A stretch of DNA of 64,000 bases from Magnetovibrio sp. (GTDB lineage: Bacteria > Pseudomonadota > Alphaproteobacteria > Rhodospirillales > Magnetovibrionaceae), in the NCBI GenBank assembly GCA_026196495.1, contig JAPHSY010000001.1:186001-250000 (forward strand). The letters are read 5' to 3'. Positions 27,608 through 37,232 of the stretch are shown here, piece after piece. Made by a program: the position numbers and the translations under genes. The notes beneath the pieces are model-generated. The model worked only from the letters and a program-made list of their open reading frames with translations, searched no databases and was not told where the DNA came from. How positions within the stretch are numbered: the stretch's first letter is position 1; each line of letters opens with the position of its first letter.

Positions 27608-28909
27608 ATGGCTGAAGCTAAAATTGATGAGAATACGGGCGGCATTGCAGAGGTTTTGGCAAATCAGCCCAAAAAAGATTTGTATGAATTGGGTGAATTC
27701 CCACCGCTTGGTCACGTTCCCAAAAATATGTACGCGTGGGCGATTCGCCGCGAACGTCATGGTGAACCTGACACCGGTATGCAGGTTGAAGTTGTCCCCA
27801 CCCCGGAACTCGACAGCCACGAAGTTCTCGTACTCGTCATGGCCGCTGGCGTGAACTACAACGGTATCTGGGCTTCACTGGGTCTTCCGATTTCGCCGTT
27901 TGATGTTCACGGCGCCGAATATCACATTGCCGGTTCCGATGCGTCTGGCATCGTGTGGGCCGTTGGTTCCAAAGTTACGCGCTGGAAAGTTGGCGATGAA
28001 ATTGTGGTTCACTGTAACCAAGATGATGGCGACGATGAAGAATGTAACGGTGGTGATCCGATGTTTTCGCCGACCCAGCGTATCTGGGGTTACGAAACGC
28101 CGGATGGTTCTTTTGCCCAATTCTGCAACGTTCAAGCGCAACAGCTGTTGCCACGCCCCAAGCATCTGACGTGGGAAGAAAGCGCATGCTACATGCTGAC
28201 GCTGGCAACCGCGTACCGCATGTTGTTTGGTCACCGTCCGCACATTCTGCGCCCGGGTCACAACGTCCTGGTTTGGGGCGCATCCGGTGGTTTGGGCTCA
28301 ATGGCCATTCAACTGATTGCTACCGCAGGCGCCAACGCCATCGGTGTGATTTCTGAAGACGACAAAAAAGACTTTGTCATGAGCATGGGCGCCAAAGGCG
28401 TGATCAACCGTAAAGAATTCGACTGCTGGGGCCAATTGCCCGACGTGGACGACCAAGAAGGCTACAAAGAATATATGGGGCGCTGCCGCAAATTCGGTAA
28501 AGCCATCTGGGATATCACCGGCAAAGGTAACGACGTTGATATGGTATTTGAACACCCTGGTGAAGCGACCTTCCCGGTTTCTGCGTTCGTCGTGAAACGC
28601 GGTGGCATGGTTGTGTTCTGCGCAGGTACCACCGGCTTTAACATCACCTTTGATGCTCGCTTTGTATGGATGCGCCAAAAACGTATCCAAGGTAGCCACT
28701 TCGCACACTTGAAACAAGCCGCCCAAGCCAACAAGTTGGTGATTGAGCGTCGTCTTGACCCGTGCATGAGCGAAGTGTTCCCGTGGGATGAAATCCCCGA
28801 AGCACACATGAAAATGCGCCGCAACGAACACAAGCCAGGCAACATGGCCGTGTTGGTTCAAGCTATGCAACCGGGCCGTCGTACGATTGAAGACTGCGTC
28901 GAAAGCTAA
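27608..28909 (+). CDS. ccrA: Crotonyl-CoA carboxylase/reductase
   Basis: Ccr uses NADPH and CO2 to turn crotonyl-CoA into (2S)-ethylmalonyl-CoA, the defining step of the ethylmalonyl-CoA pathway. The 433-aa protein is a zinc-less medium-chain dehydrogenase: GroES-like part (about 60-200; MAAGVNYNGIWASLG), NADPH loop VWGASGGLGSMAIQL (about 220), then the catalytic and tetramer region (FEHPGEATFPVS, RIQGSHFAHL). A GGAGG ribosome site lies 9 bases before the ATG. mcd follows after 11 bases, so the two form an operon. Confidence 0.96.
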   Translation: MAEAKIDENTGGIAEVLANQPKKDLYELGEFPPLGHVPKNMYAWAIRRERHGEPDTGMQVEVVPTPELDSHEVLVLVMAAGVNYNGIWASLGLPISPFDVHGAEYHIAGSDASGIVWAVGSKVTRWKVGDEIVVHCNQDDGDDEECNGGDPMFSPTQRIWGYETPDGSFAQFCNVQAQQLLPRPKHLTWEESACYMLTLATAYRMLFGHRPHILRPGHNVLVWGASGGLGSMAIQLIATAGANAIGVISEDDKKDFVMSMGAKGVINRKEFDCWGQLPDVDDQEGYKEYMGRCRKFGKAIWDITGKGNDVDMVFEHPGEATFPVSAFVVKRGGMVVFCAGTTGFNITFDARFVWMRQKRIQGSHFAHLKQAAQANKLVIERRLDPCMSEVFPWDEIPEAHMKMRRNEHKPGNMAVLVQAMQPGRRTIEDCVES

Positions 28910-28920
28910 GGATTGGTTTT

Positions 28921-30576
28921 ATGAGCAACTATCAACTCGACGGTGTGTTGGCACTTTGCCAACAAGCCGCTAAAGACTGCAACATCTTGATCGAAGCCGC
29001 ACGTAGTGGCGTTCAGGCGAAAGTCGTCAAAGACGGTCGCATCAACAGCGCGCTGTTGGATCAAGAACAGTTTGCCGCACACGGTTTTTCTTGGTTGCAA
29101 ACCTACGTTCGCGCGGTTGAGCAATTGGTCCATTGGGCTGAACGTTTAGATGCCGATGGCGAATTGGGTGAGCTGGAATCCTTGATCTTGCAAGTGGGTG
29201 TGTCTGAATACCTCAGCCAAATGGCTGGCGGTATTCCCATGAGCCAAGTTGAAATGGTTCGTCCGCGCGATATGGGTGTGAGCCCGGAACAGACCCGTGG
29301 GTTCTACACCGATGCTGTGACCAAGTTGGTCCGTGAAGGTAACGACACGGCAGCACGTGTACGTATTGCAGAACTTCTGGATGTGCACACCGGTATGTTT
29401 GGCAAAGATGCCTTGGGTGACGAAATGCTGGACATGATCCAAGAGCAGTTCCGTCGTTTCGCCAGTGAAGAAGTCGCGCCGAATGCGCCGACTTGGCATG
29501 ACACTGACATTCTGATTCCAGATGAAATCATCAACCAAATGGGTGAACTGGGTGTTTTCGGCCTGACCATCGAAGAAGAATTTGGTGGTTTGGGTATGAG
29601 CAAAACCTCCATGTGTGTGGTGACCGAAGAATTGTCACGAGGCTACATTGGTGTTGGCTCTTTGGGGACGCGTTCTGAAATTGCAGGTGAGCTGATCACC
29701 ATTGGTGGTACACCGGAACAAAAAGAAAAGTACTTGCCGAAAATTGCGGCGGGTGAATTGTTGCCGACGGCAGTGTTCACCGAACCCAACACGGGTTCCG
29801 ATTTGGCGTCTTTGAAAACCCGTGCTGTGAAAGATGGTGATGTTTATCGCATCACTGGCAACAAAACCTGGATCACGCACGCTGCGCGTTCAGACATGAT
29901 GACCTTGTTGGCCCGCACCAACCCAGATGAGCCCGGCTACAAAGGCTTGTCCATGTTCCTGATCGAAAAGCCCCGTGGCACGGAAGACAATCCGTTCCCG
30001 TTGGAAGGCATGACCGGTACGGAAATCGAAGTTCTGGGTTATCGTGGCATGAAAGAATACGAACTTGCGTTCGATAATTTGGAAGTTCCGGCTTCTGCAT
30101 TGTTGGGCGGTGAAGAAGGTCAAGGTTTCAAACAATTGATGTCGACCTTCGAAGCGGCGCGTATCCAAACTGCGGCTCGCGCCGTTGGTGTTGCCGCCAA
30201 TGCATTGGAGCTGGGCCTGCGTTATGCACATGACCGCATTCAATTCGGCAAACCGATTGTTGAGTTTCCGCGTGTTGCCGCGAAGCTTGGCTGGATGGCT
30301 GTGGAAACGCAAATTGCACGTCAAATTTCGTTCTTTGCAGCCCGTGAAAAAGATGTTGGGCACCGTACCGATATCGAAGCGGGTATGGCAAAACTGTTGG
30401 CGGCTCGTGTGGCTTGGTCAAATGCGGATAACGCATTGCAAGTTCACGGCGGTAATGGTTATGCGCTGGAATATCCAATTTCTCGTGTCTTGGTGGACTC
30501 ACGCATCCTCAATATCTTTGAAGGTGCGGCAGAAATCCAAGCCCATGTGATTGCCCGCGGTCTCTTGAAACCATAA
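28921..30576 (+). CDS. mcd: (2S)-Methylsuccinyl-CoA dehydrogenase
   Basis: Mcd oxidises (2S)-methylsuccinyl-CoA to mesaconyl-CoA and passes electrons to ETF. The 551-aa flavoprotein has the long N-terminal extension (about 1-150) that marks Mcd, followed by the acyl-CoA dehydrogenase domains (about 160-545): FAMILY segments FGLTIEEEFGGLGMS, FTEPNTGSDLASLKT, ITGNKTWITHAARSD and the C-terminal VHGGNGYALEYPISRVLVDSRI. It sits directly after ccr with an AAGGA ribosome site and is followed by a terminator. Confidence 0.95.
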   Translation: MSNYQLDGVLALCQQAAKDCNILIEAARSGVQAKVVKDGRINSALLDQEQFAAHGFSWLQTYVRAVEQLVHWAERLDADGELGELESLILQVGVSEYLSQMAGGIPMSQVEMVRPRDMGVSPEQTRGFYTDAVTKLVREGNDTAARVRIAELLDVHTGMFGKDALGDEMLDMIQEQFRRFASEEVAPNAPTWHDTDILIPDEIINQMGELGVFGLTIEEEFGGLGMSKTSMCVVTEELSRGYIGVGSLGTRSEIAGELITIGGTPEQKEKYLPKIAAGELLPTAVFTEPNTGSDLASLKTRAVKDGDVYRITGNKTWITHAARSDMMTLLARTNPDEPGYKGLSMFLIEKPRGTEDNPFPLEGMTGTEIEVLGYRGMKEYELAFDNLEVPASALLGGEEGQGFKQLMSTFEAARIQTAARAVGVAANALELGLRYAHDRIQFGKPIVEFPRVAAKLGWMAVETQIARQISFFAAREKDVGHRTDIEAGMAKLLAARVAWSNADNALQVHGGNGYALEYPISRVLVDSRILNIFEGAAEIQAHVIARGLLKP

Positions 30577-30604
30577 GCAAAAGTCTGAAGACCTCCCCAC
30601 CTTG

Positions 30605-30638
30605 AAAAGGCCTCGGCAAATATGCCGGGGCCTTTTTG
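30605..30638. terminator. Terminator of the ccr-mcd operon
   Basis: Stem AAAAGGCC-CGGC / GCCG-GGCCTTTTT with one mismatch and a short A/T loop, followed by a T-run. It lies 29 bases past the mcd stop; its left A-run may also end the convergent kinase gene, whose stop is at 30643. Confidence 0.82.
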
Positions 30639-30642
30639 TTTC

Positions 30643-33546
30643 CTAAGAAGATGTATCCGACAGGTTCAAGGTGATGATGAATGTTGAGCCTTCACCCAGG
30701 GAAGAATAGACGCGAATGTCGCCGTTCATAGCTTCGAGCAAATGCTTGGTTAGGACCAACCCCAAACCGGTTCCTTCGGTGGTGGTGCGTTCTGCGCCCA
30801 AGCGCTGGAATGGCTCGAATAGGGCAGCGCATTGTTCAGGTTCCAAACCCAACCCAGTGTCGGTAACGGCAATACGCACGACGCTGTCGCCACTATCGAG
30901 CTCCACATCCAGTTTAATTGAGCCACCCTCTACATTGTATTTTGTTGCATTGGAAAGCAGGTTTAACAGCACTTGTTTAAGCTTTAGCCGATCAGCCATG
31001 ACATAGATGGGTTGGTCATTGTCTAAGTTCATATGTAGCTGAATGCTGCGGGAAGTCGTAATGGGCTCCAACAAAAGGGTGCATTCCTCGATGACTTCAA
31101 ACAAGTTCACCATGGTAAGGCTGAGGTCCAACCGACCTGATTCAACCTGTGCCAAATCCAGAACTTCGTTGATCAAATCTAAAAGGTGTCCGCCAGAATT
31201 TTCAATGATGCTCAAATACTCGGTATGCTGGGCAGAGAGCTTGTCGGCGGAAACCATACGCATCAATTGTGAGAAGCCAATCACAGCATTCAATGGGGTG
31301 CGCAATTCGTGGCTCATACCCGATAAAAAATTGGTTTTTGCTGCGTTGGCTTGTTCGGCTTTTTCTTTGGCTGCCATGAGTTCCAATTCAGCATTCTTAC
31401 GCCGGGTGATATCTCGGGTGGTTCCTTCTATACCAATGACGGCACCTTTTTCGTCATAGACAAATTGAATATTGTTGGACGCCCAAATGGTGTGGCCATC
31501 TTTATGGCGCAGTTTGGTTTCGTAATCGCGCAAAATTCCATCGTTATCTGTGAGAGCTTGGATCATTTTGTCACGAGCATTTGGGTCCACATATAAATCA
31601 CGCACTGGCGTGCCGATCAATTCGTCAGGTGTGTATCCCAAAAGATTAGTGGCTGAGGCAGAACACATCTCCAAGGTGCCGTCTTTGTTGGTGCGATAAA
31701 AAGTCTCGACGATGCTGTCGAGAATGGTGCGCACTTCCAATTCCGACTGGCGTAAAGCTTGAACCATACGTTTGCGATCCGTGATGTCATGACAAACCAG
31801 CAGGTCGGCCTCTTCGTCATTGATGAACATACGTACACCGGAAACCATGTAATCACGTATATCGCCAGAGCGGGTTTGTAACGTCATTTCAAAGTCGGTA
31901 AGGACGCCATTTTCGTCAAAAGCGTTAAACATCCGTTTTGTGTCAGCAGCACGGATCCATATATCCAGATCAGCCATAGATTTGCCTGTGGCTTCGGTAA
32001 AGGAGTAGCCCATGACGTCAATCCACTTGGCGTTGACATCCAGCAGTGTGTTGTCTTCGTGACGGGAGATTGACATTAAGCTGGGGCTGGCATGGAACAC
32101 CGACCAAAATTTTCGCTCTGACATGCGCAAAGCGTCTTCTGCTGCTTTAAGCTTGGTGATGTCAGTTTGGATGCTGACCAACCCACCAGAAGATGTGCGC
32201 CGGTCACGGGTTAACAAATGACGTCCATCTTTGAGCAGAACGGGGAAAGTATCTTCAAGTTTGAGGCGATATTTCAATCGAGTTTGCAAATAGGCATCTG
32301 CATCTTTGTAGCCATCTGGCACGACGACATTGCCACGCAATACATCAATTTGTCCCAACTCCATAAAGTGCACACCACGTTTGGCTTGCCGTTCTGTATA
32401 GCCGTAATCATTGCGAAAACGTGAATTACAGCTCACCAACAATCCATCTCTGTCATACAGAACAAAACCTTCTGACATGCATTCAATGGCATCGGTTAGG
32501 TTGCGTTCAGCTTGTTCCGCACGATCACGGGTTTGACGTAAGTCTTTCTCGGCATCCATGCGCATTAGCGCCATACCGAATATTTCTCCACACCGCTTTA
32601 TTTGGGAGATGTCTTCTTCAGACCATTGGCGTGGTTGCTTTTCGCAATTGATCCCAACAAAACCAATGAATTCATCTTTGACAAAAATAGGCGTGCTGAG
32701 ATGTGCCTTGACGTTGTCAGTAACCATTATGTGTTTTGCATCACCAAGGGATGGTGGTGTGTCAGCGATGTCAGAAATGACTATGTCGTGTTTGTTTTTG
32801 TATTCGTTGATGCTCCATGCGAATCTTTTGGTTGAGACGCTTAAAAAATCGCCTTTACGTGTTTCGCAACCGGGAGCGCACCATTCATGTGTTTGCGACA
32901 TTATTTTGCCGTCAGCTAGAATGCGGAATAAGAAGGTGCGATCTATGTTTAAGCTTTGACCAAGAACACCTAAAGCTTGCTCCAACGCCTCATCACTGGC
33001 ATCCGCCAAAACCAGCCGCGTGATTTCAGCCAATACGGCATCATGGGCTTGACGTGTTTCCAATGCATCAACCGCATTCTTGCGTTCCGTGATGTCTTCT
33101 TTGATGGCGACAAAATGACTGATCTTATTGTCAACGCCAAACACAGGGGCAATGGCGGTGGATTCCCAATAGTGTTCACCGTTGCGTTTGCGATTGCAAA
33201 GTTCACCGCGCCAAACATCCCCTTTTTTAATTGTCGCCCACAAGTTTGCATAAACCTCTGTTGGGGTGTGGCCTGATTTCAGTAAACTGGGTGTACGGCC
33301 GATGGCCTCCTTGCGCTGATAGCCGGTGGTTTGAACAAAGCGTTCGTTGACGTATTCAATCACACCATTGATGTCGGTGATGATGACGCTGGAAGGACTG
33401 GCTTCGACAGCTTGAAAAAATTTTGCAAATTCTTGAGTAGGATCGCCACTATTGGGTTCTGCATGTGAGCCCACAAATTGGGCAGCACGTTTGGCCTCTG
33501 ACGTGAGGGTGTTTGAGTGTTTAGCGTGCTGGTCATGTGCACTCAT
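30643..33546 (-). CDS. Soluble PAS-GAF-PAS sensor histidine kinase
   Basis: The 967-aa protein has no membrane helix. Domain order: PAS (about 45-160; ITDINGVIEYVNERFVQTTGY), GAF (about 175-335), PAS (about 350-470), PAS (about 480-600; HASPSLMSISRHEDN), PAS (about 610-725), HisKA with phospho-acceptor H746 (SGMSHELRTPLNAVIGFSQLM) and HATPase (about 850-960; GTGLGLVLTKHLLEAM). The first PAS (HFVAIKEDITERK type) resembles that of the kinase at 60613, pointing to a paralogous pair. It lies between ccr-mcd and the adenosyltransferase, but whether it controls them is unknown. Confidence 0.88.
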   Translation of the reverse strand: MSAHDQHAKHSNTLTSEAKRAAQFVGSHAEPNSGDPTQEFAKFFQAVEASPSSVIITDINGVIEYVNERFVQTTGYQRKEAIGRTPSLLKSGHTPTEVYANLWATIKKGDVWRGELCNRKRNGEHYWESTAIAPVFGVDNKISHFVAIKEDITERKNAVDALETRQAHDAVLAEITRLVLADASDEALEQALGVLGQSLNIDRTFLFRILADGKIMSQTHEWCAPGCETRKGDFLSVSTKRFAWSINEYKNKHDIVISDIADTPPSLGDAKHIMVTDNVKAHLSTPIFVKDEFIGFVGINCEKQPRQWSEEDISQIKRCGEIFGMALMRMDAEKDLRQTRDRAEQAERNLTDAIECMSEGFVLYDRDGLLVSCNSRFRNDYGYTERQAKRGVHFMELGQIDVLRGNVVVPDGYKDADAYLQTRLKYRLKLEDTFPVLLKDGRHLLTRDRRTSSGGLVSIQTDITKLKAAEDALRMSERKFWSVFHASPSLMSISRHEDNTLLDVNAKWIDVMGYSFTEATGKSMADLDIWIRAADTKRMFNAFDENGVLTDFEMTLQTRSGDIRDYMVSGVRMFINDEEADLLVCHDITDRKRMVQALRQSELEVRTILDSIVETFYRTNKDGTLEMCSASATNLLGYTPDELIGTPVRDLYVDPNARDKMIQALTDNDGILRDYETKLRHKDGHTIWASNNIQFVYDEKGAVIGIEGTTRDITRRKNAELELMAAKEKAEQANAAKTNFLSGMSHELRTPLNAVIGFSQLMRMVSADKLSAQHTEYLSIIENSGGHLLDLINEVLDLAQVESGRLDLSLTMVNLFEVIEECTLLLEPITTSRSIQLHMNLDNDQPIYVMADRLKLKQVLLNLLSNATKYNVEGGSIKLDVELDSGDSVVRIAVTDTGLGLEPEQCAALFEPFQRLGAERTTTEGTGLGLVLTKHLLEAMNGDIRVYSSLGEGSTFIITLNLSDTSS

Positions 33547-33786
33547 ATGTTCATTTGGTCCAAAATTATGGTTCGCTAGGGGTTGGGGATTGACCGTTAT
33601 GCCACCCTATAAGTCACCACATAATGGTTATGTCACTTAATCACCCACCCTCTTTAAAGTAATCTCTCTATCTCAATGGGAACATTACCCATTTGGACGA
33701 TCAGTTTAAAAAATGATGATTTCATGACTTGCGCATTGCGCTGCTGCAGAACATGTTCAAAATACAGTCAAAGGAGATTATTGAGC

Positions 33787-34353
33787 ATGGTGAAACTGGC
33801 AAAAATTTATACCCGTGGCGGGGATGGCGGCAGTAGCGGTTTGGTGGATGGGTCACGTTTGTCCAAAAGCGACGCTCGCTTTGATGCTATTGGTGATATT
33901 GACGAAGCCAATGCAGCCATTGGCCTTGCCAGGGTTGCCGTCGAAGAAGATTCTGCATCAGACCGGTTTTTGGCCGATGTACAAAATGATTTGTTTGATT
34001 TGGGGGCAGATTTGGCCACGCCCGGTGAAATTGAGGGCGCTTTGCGACTTTCAGAAGGGCGAAGTGGGGCTTTGGAAGCTGAAATTGATGCTTTGAGTGC
34101 AAAATTGGGGCCCCTGACCAGCTTTGTCTTGCCCGGTGGGAGTGAAGCCGCCGCACGCTTGCATATGGCGCGTACTCAGGTGCGCCGGGCGGAACGCACA
34201 GTGGTTAAACTCAATACAGAAAAATCTCTTAATCCTGAAATATTGCGTTATATCAATAGGTTATCTGATTTGTTATTTCAATTGGCCCGGATTGAAAACA
34301 ATGTTGGTAAAGACGATGTGCTGTGGAAACCGGGTGGTAACGCCAGTTCTTAA
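33787..34353 (+). CDS. PduO-type ATP:cob(I)alamin adenosyltransferase
   Basis: The enzyme makes adenosylcobalamin, the cofactor of the ethylmalonyl-CoA mutase at 25383. The 188-aa protein shows the PduO pattern KIYTRGGDGGSSGLVDGSRL (normally TRTGD-G-T), DIDEANAAIGLAR, FVLPGGSEAAARLHMARTQVRRAER and RYINRLSDLLFQLARIEN. The glycine and serine replacements in the ATP loop are unusual but in a variable position. The start was set at 33787: AAGGAG sits 10 bases upstream, and the longer frame from 33676 has no family similarity. Confidence 0.9.
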   Translation: MVKLAKIYTRGGDGGSSGLVDGSRLSKSDARFDAIGDIDEANAAIGLARVAVEEDSASDRFLADVQNDLFDLGADLATPGEIEGALRLSEGRSGALEAEIDALSAKLGPLTSFVLPGGSEAAARLHMARTQVRRAERTVVKLNTEKSLNPEILRYINRLSDLLFQLARIENNVGKDDVLWKPGGNASS

Positions 34354-34385
34354 GCGTCTTTTTCGCGAACCCTGGAAAAAACCTA

Positions 34386-34401
34386 TTTCGCACCTGCGAA
34401 A
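34386..34401. promoter_or_regulatory. Second copy of the 16-bp palindrome, upstream of etfBA
   Basis: TTTCGCA-CC-TGCGAAA has the same seven-base half-sites and two-base centre as the element at 27448. It lies 110 bases before the etfB ATG. A second inverted repeat, GTTTGC-N8-GCAAAC, follows at 34405-34424. Confidence 0.65.
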
Positions 34402-34510
34402 AGAGTTTGCAGGTCCGAGCAAACTTGCCTAAGCTCCCTATTCGGTCGTGGCGTAAGATCACGGCTGTAGGGAAGCAAAAATACGTAAAACAGATACCGG
34501 ATAAAATATT

Positions 34511-35260
34511 ATGAAGGTTTTGGTCGCCGTCAAGCGGGTGGTTGACTACAACGTCAAGATCCGCGTGAAAACAGATGGATCGGACATTGAAACTCAGGGC
34601 GTGAAAATGTCCATGAACCCCTTTGATGAAATTGCTGTCGAAGAGGCTGTACGTTTGAAAGAAGCGGGCAGTGCCGACGAAGTTATTGCTGTGTCTTTGG
34701 GCGTTACCCAAGCACAAGAAACCATTCGCACGGCCCTGGCCATGGGTGCAGATCGTGGCATCCATGTGGAAACCGATGCGGTTCTAGAACCGCTGGCGGT
34801 GGCAAAGCTGCTCAAAGCCTTGGTGGAAAAAGAAAACCCCGACATGGTTGTTTTGGGTAAGCAAGCCATTGACGACGACAGCAATCAAACGGGCCAAATG
34901 TTGGCTGCACTTTTGGGCTGGGGTCAGGGTACGTTTGCATCGAAACTGGAACTCGTTGACGGCAAAGCCAATGTCACACGCGAAATCGACGGTGGTTTGG
35001 AAACCGTCGGCTTGAACCTGCCGTGTGTGGTGACCACCGACCTACGTCTGAATGAACCGCGCTATGCATCCTTGCCCAACATCATGAAGGCGAAGAAAAA
35101 ACCCATCGACAAACTGTCAACGGATGAGCTGGGTGTCGATGTGACCCCGCGCTTGGAAGTTCTTAGCGTTGAAGAGCCCGCCGCGCGTCAAGCCGGCGTG
35201 ATCGTCGCCGATGTGGCCGAGCTGGTTGAAAAACTCAAGAATGAGGCAAAGGTAATCTGA
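34511..35260 (+). CDS. etfB: Electron transfer flavoprotein, beta subunit
   Basis: EtfB with EtfA carries electrons from acyl-CoA dehydrogenases (such as Mcd here) to ETF-quinone oxidoreductase. The 249-aa protein has the EtfB start [19 protein letters not shown], the ETF beta signature region near [15 protein letters not shown], and [19 protein letters not shown], which binds AMP. Length is normal. Its TGA shares a base with the ATG of etfA. Confidence 0.96.
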   Translation: MKVLVAVKRVVDYNVKIRVKTDGSDIETQGVKMSMNPFDEIAVEEAVRLKEAGSADEVIAVSLGVTQAQETIRTALAMGADRGIHVETDAVLEPLAVAKLLKALVEKENPDMVVLGKQAIDDDSNQTGQMLAALLGWGQGTFASKLELVDGKANVTREIDGGLETVGLNLPCVVTTDLRLNEPRYASLPNIMKAKKKPIDKLSTDELGVDVTPRLEVLSVEEPAARQAGVIVADVAELVEKLKNEAKVI

Positions 35261-36186
35261 TGAGCGTCTTAATTCTTGCCGAACACGATAATTCGGAACT
35301 CAAAGCACAAACCTTAAATGCCATTTCGGCTGGTAAAGCTTTGGGTGATGTCACCATCTTGGTTGCCGGTTCTGGTTGTCAAAGCGTTGCTGATGCTGCT
35401 GCCAAAGTCGAAGGCGTGGCTAAGGTTCTGGTGGTTGACAATGCTTTGTATGAACACACCCTAGCTGAAACCCTGGCGCCATTGCTGGTGAAGTTGGCGG
35501 GTGAGTACAACGTGATTATGGCTGCGGCCACGACCACGGGCAAAAATGTATTGCCGCGTGTGGCTGCGTTGTTGGATGTGCAACAGTTGTCCGACATCAC
35601 TGCCGTTGTTGATGCAGACACGTTTAAGCGTCCGATCTATGCAGGCAATGCTATTGCTACGGTCAAAAGCACGGATGCCACCAAGGTCATCACGGTGCGG
35701 ACCACTGCATTTGAAGCTGCGCCTTCTGAAGGTGGTTCGGCGGCTGTTGAAGCCATTGATGCGGCTGAAGATCCAGGTCTGTCCAGCTTCGTCGGTGCTG
35801 ATTTGACGGTATCCGAACGCCCGGAACTGACGGCCGCTTCGGTGATCATCTCTGGTGGTCGCGGCATGGCTTCTGGTGACAACTTCCCGCTGTTGGAAGC
35901 TGTGGCGGATAAACTTGGTGCTGCGGTTGGTGCATCGCGCGCCGCCGTTGACGCAGGTTTCGTGCCCAACGATTACCAAGTGGGGCAGACCGGTAAAGTT
36001 GTTGCACCCGAACTGTACATTGCTGTTGGTATTTCCGGGGCCATTCAGCATTTGGCCGGGATGAAAGACAGTAAAGTTATTGTTGCCATCAACAAGGACG
36101 AAGAGGCCCCAATCTTCCAGGTGGCAGACTATGGCCTTGTGGCAGACTTGTTTGACGTCTTGCCAGAATTGTCTGAGAAGCTTTAA
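35260..36186 (+). CDS. etfA: Electron transfer flavoprotein, alpha subunit
   Basis: The 308-aa protein has the N-terminal ETF alpha/beta domain (about 1-185) and the C-terminal FAD domain (about 190-305) with SGGRGMASGDNFPLLEAVADKLGAAVGASRAAVDAGF and YIAVGISGAIQHLAGM. Start codon overlaps the etfB stop by one base (TGATG), so the two subunits are co-translated. A hydroxyacyl-CoA dehydrogenase gene follows after 89 bases. Confidence 0.96.
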   Translation: MSVLILAEHDNSELKAQTLNAISAGKALGDVTILVAGSGCQSVADAAAKVEGVAKVLVVDNALYEHTLAETLAPLLVKLAGEYNVIMAAATTTGKNVLPRVAALLDVQQLSDITAVVDADTFKRPIYAGNAIATVKSTDATKVITVRTTAFEAAPSEGGSAAVEAIDAAEDPGLSSFVGADLTVSERPELTAASVIISGGRGMASGDNFPLLEAVADKLGAAVGASRAAVDAGFVPNDYQVGQTGKVVAPELYIAVGISGAIQHLAGMKDSKVIVAINKDEEAPIFQVADYGLVADLFDVLPELSEKL

Positions 36187-36275
36187 TAATCGAAGATATC
36201 TGTCGCGACCCATGGAGGGTTGCGGCAGGTTTCTAAAAACCCCAATAGAATAATCTTTAGGGAATGAGAAACGCT

Positions 36276-37160
36276 ATGTCAGTAGATAACATCAAGAAAA
36301 TCGGGGTCATCGGTGCAGGACAAATGGGACGTGGTATTGCCCACGTTGCCGCTCTTGCCGGCTACGACGTTCAATTGATGGATGCCAACCCGGATGTTTT
36401 GACCACAGCGATTGAGAGCATCAAGGGCTATATGAGTCGCCAAGTCGAGAAAGGCAAAATCCAGCAATCTGATGTTGATGCCGCGTTGCCGCTTATTGAA
36501 ACCGGCACGGACATGTCTTTTTTCTCTGATTCCGATCTGGTGATTGAAGCCGCGACGGAAAATGAGGAACTCAAACAAGCCATTCTCAAAGATCTGTGCC
36601 CCGTGTTGAAACCCGAAGCGATTATCGCCTCGAATACGTCGTCGATCTCCATCACGCGCTTGGCAGCCCGAACGGACCGTCCCGGTCAGTTTGTTGGGAT
36701 GCACTTCATGAACCCGGTACCAGCCATGGAATTGGTGGAAATGATCCGTGGTATTGCCACCGAAGAAGAGACCTTCAGAGCCGTTTCTGAACTGGCTGTG
36801 AAACTGGGCAAGTCCCCAGTTCCGGCTGAAGATTTCCCGGCGTTTATTGTGAACCGTATGCTGATCCCAATGATCAATGAAGCGGTTTACACTTTGTACG
36901 AAGGTGTTGGCACTGTGGCAGCCATTGATAACGCAATGCGTATGGGTGCACATCATCCTATGGGTCCACTACAACTAGCGGATTTCATTGGCCTGGATAC
37001 GTGTTTGGCTGTGATGAATGTGTTGCATGAAGGCTTGGCAGATTCCAAATACCGCCCATGCCCGTTGTTGGTGAAATATGTTGAGGCTGGCTGGTTGGGT
37101 AAGAAAACCGGCAAAGGCTTTTACGATTATAGCGGTGATGAGCCGGTTCCAACACGCTAG
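36276..37160 (+). CDS. 3-Hydroxybutyryl-CoA dehydrogenase
   Basis: The enzyme interconverts acetoacetyl-CoA and 3-hydroxybutyryl-CoA with NAD(P). The 294-aa protein has the Rossmann motif GVIGAGQMGRGIA, the ASNTSSISITRLA and GMHFMNPVPAMELVE segments with the catalytic His/Glu, and the C-terminal domain HHPMGPLQLADFIGLDT. It is close to HbdA/PaaH forms. Start at 36276 has GAGAA 5 bases upstream; the ATG at 36264 would need a ribosome site that touches it. Its place after etfBA fits acetoacetyl-CoA entry to the ethylmalonyl-CoA pathway. Confidence 0.93.
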   Translation: MSVDNIKKIGVIGAGQMGRGIAHVAALAGYDVQLMDANPDVLTTAIESIKGYMSRQVEKGKIQQSDVDAALPLIETGTDMSFFSDSDLVIEAATENEELKQAILKDLCPVLKPEAIIASNTSSISITRLAARTDRPGQFVGMHFMNPVPAMELVEMIRGIATEEETFRAVSELAVKLGKSPVPAEDFPAFIVNRMLIPMINEAVYTLYEGVGTVAAIDNAMRMGAHHPMGPLQLADFIGLDTCLAVMNVLHEGLADSKYRPCPLLVKYVEAGWLGKKTGKGFYDYSGDEPVPTR

Positions 37161-37177
37161 TCGTTTTACAGTTTCTA

Positions 37178-37213
37178 AAAGAACCGCATCGGCAATAGTT
37201 GATGCGGTTCTTT
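37178..37213. terminator. Terminator after the hydroxybutyryl-CoA dehydrogenase gene
   Basis: A 13-bp perfect stem AAAGAACCGCATC / GATGCGGTTCTTT with a 10-nt loop, 17 bases past the stop. It is symmetric and may serve the convergent MBL gene too. Confidence 0.8.
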
Positions 37214-37232
37214 GTATCTATAGACCTGGTGT

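Noticed and set aside
35461-36213. 250-codon open frame antisense to etfA
   Set aside because: The etfA protein is a clear family member with a coupled start; the antisense product has no recognisable family and is rich in His/Arg/Asn, typical of shadow frames.
36279-36956. 225-codon open frame antisense to the hydroxybutyryl-CoA dehydrogenase gene
   Set aside because: Shadow of a well-supported gene; composition is unnatural and no ribosome site is evident.
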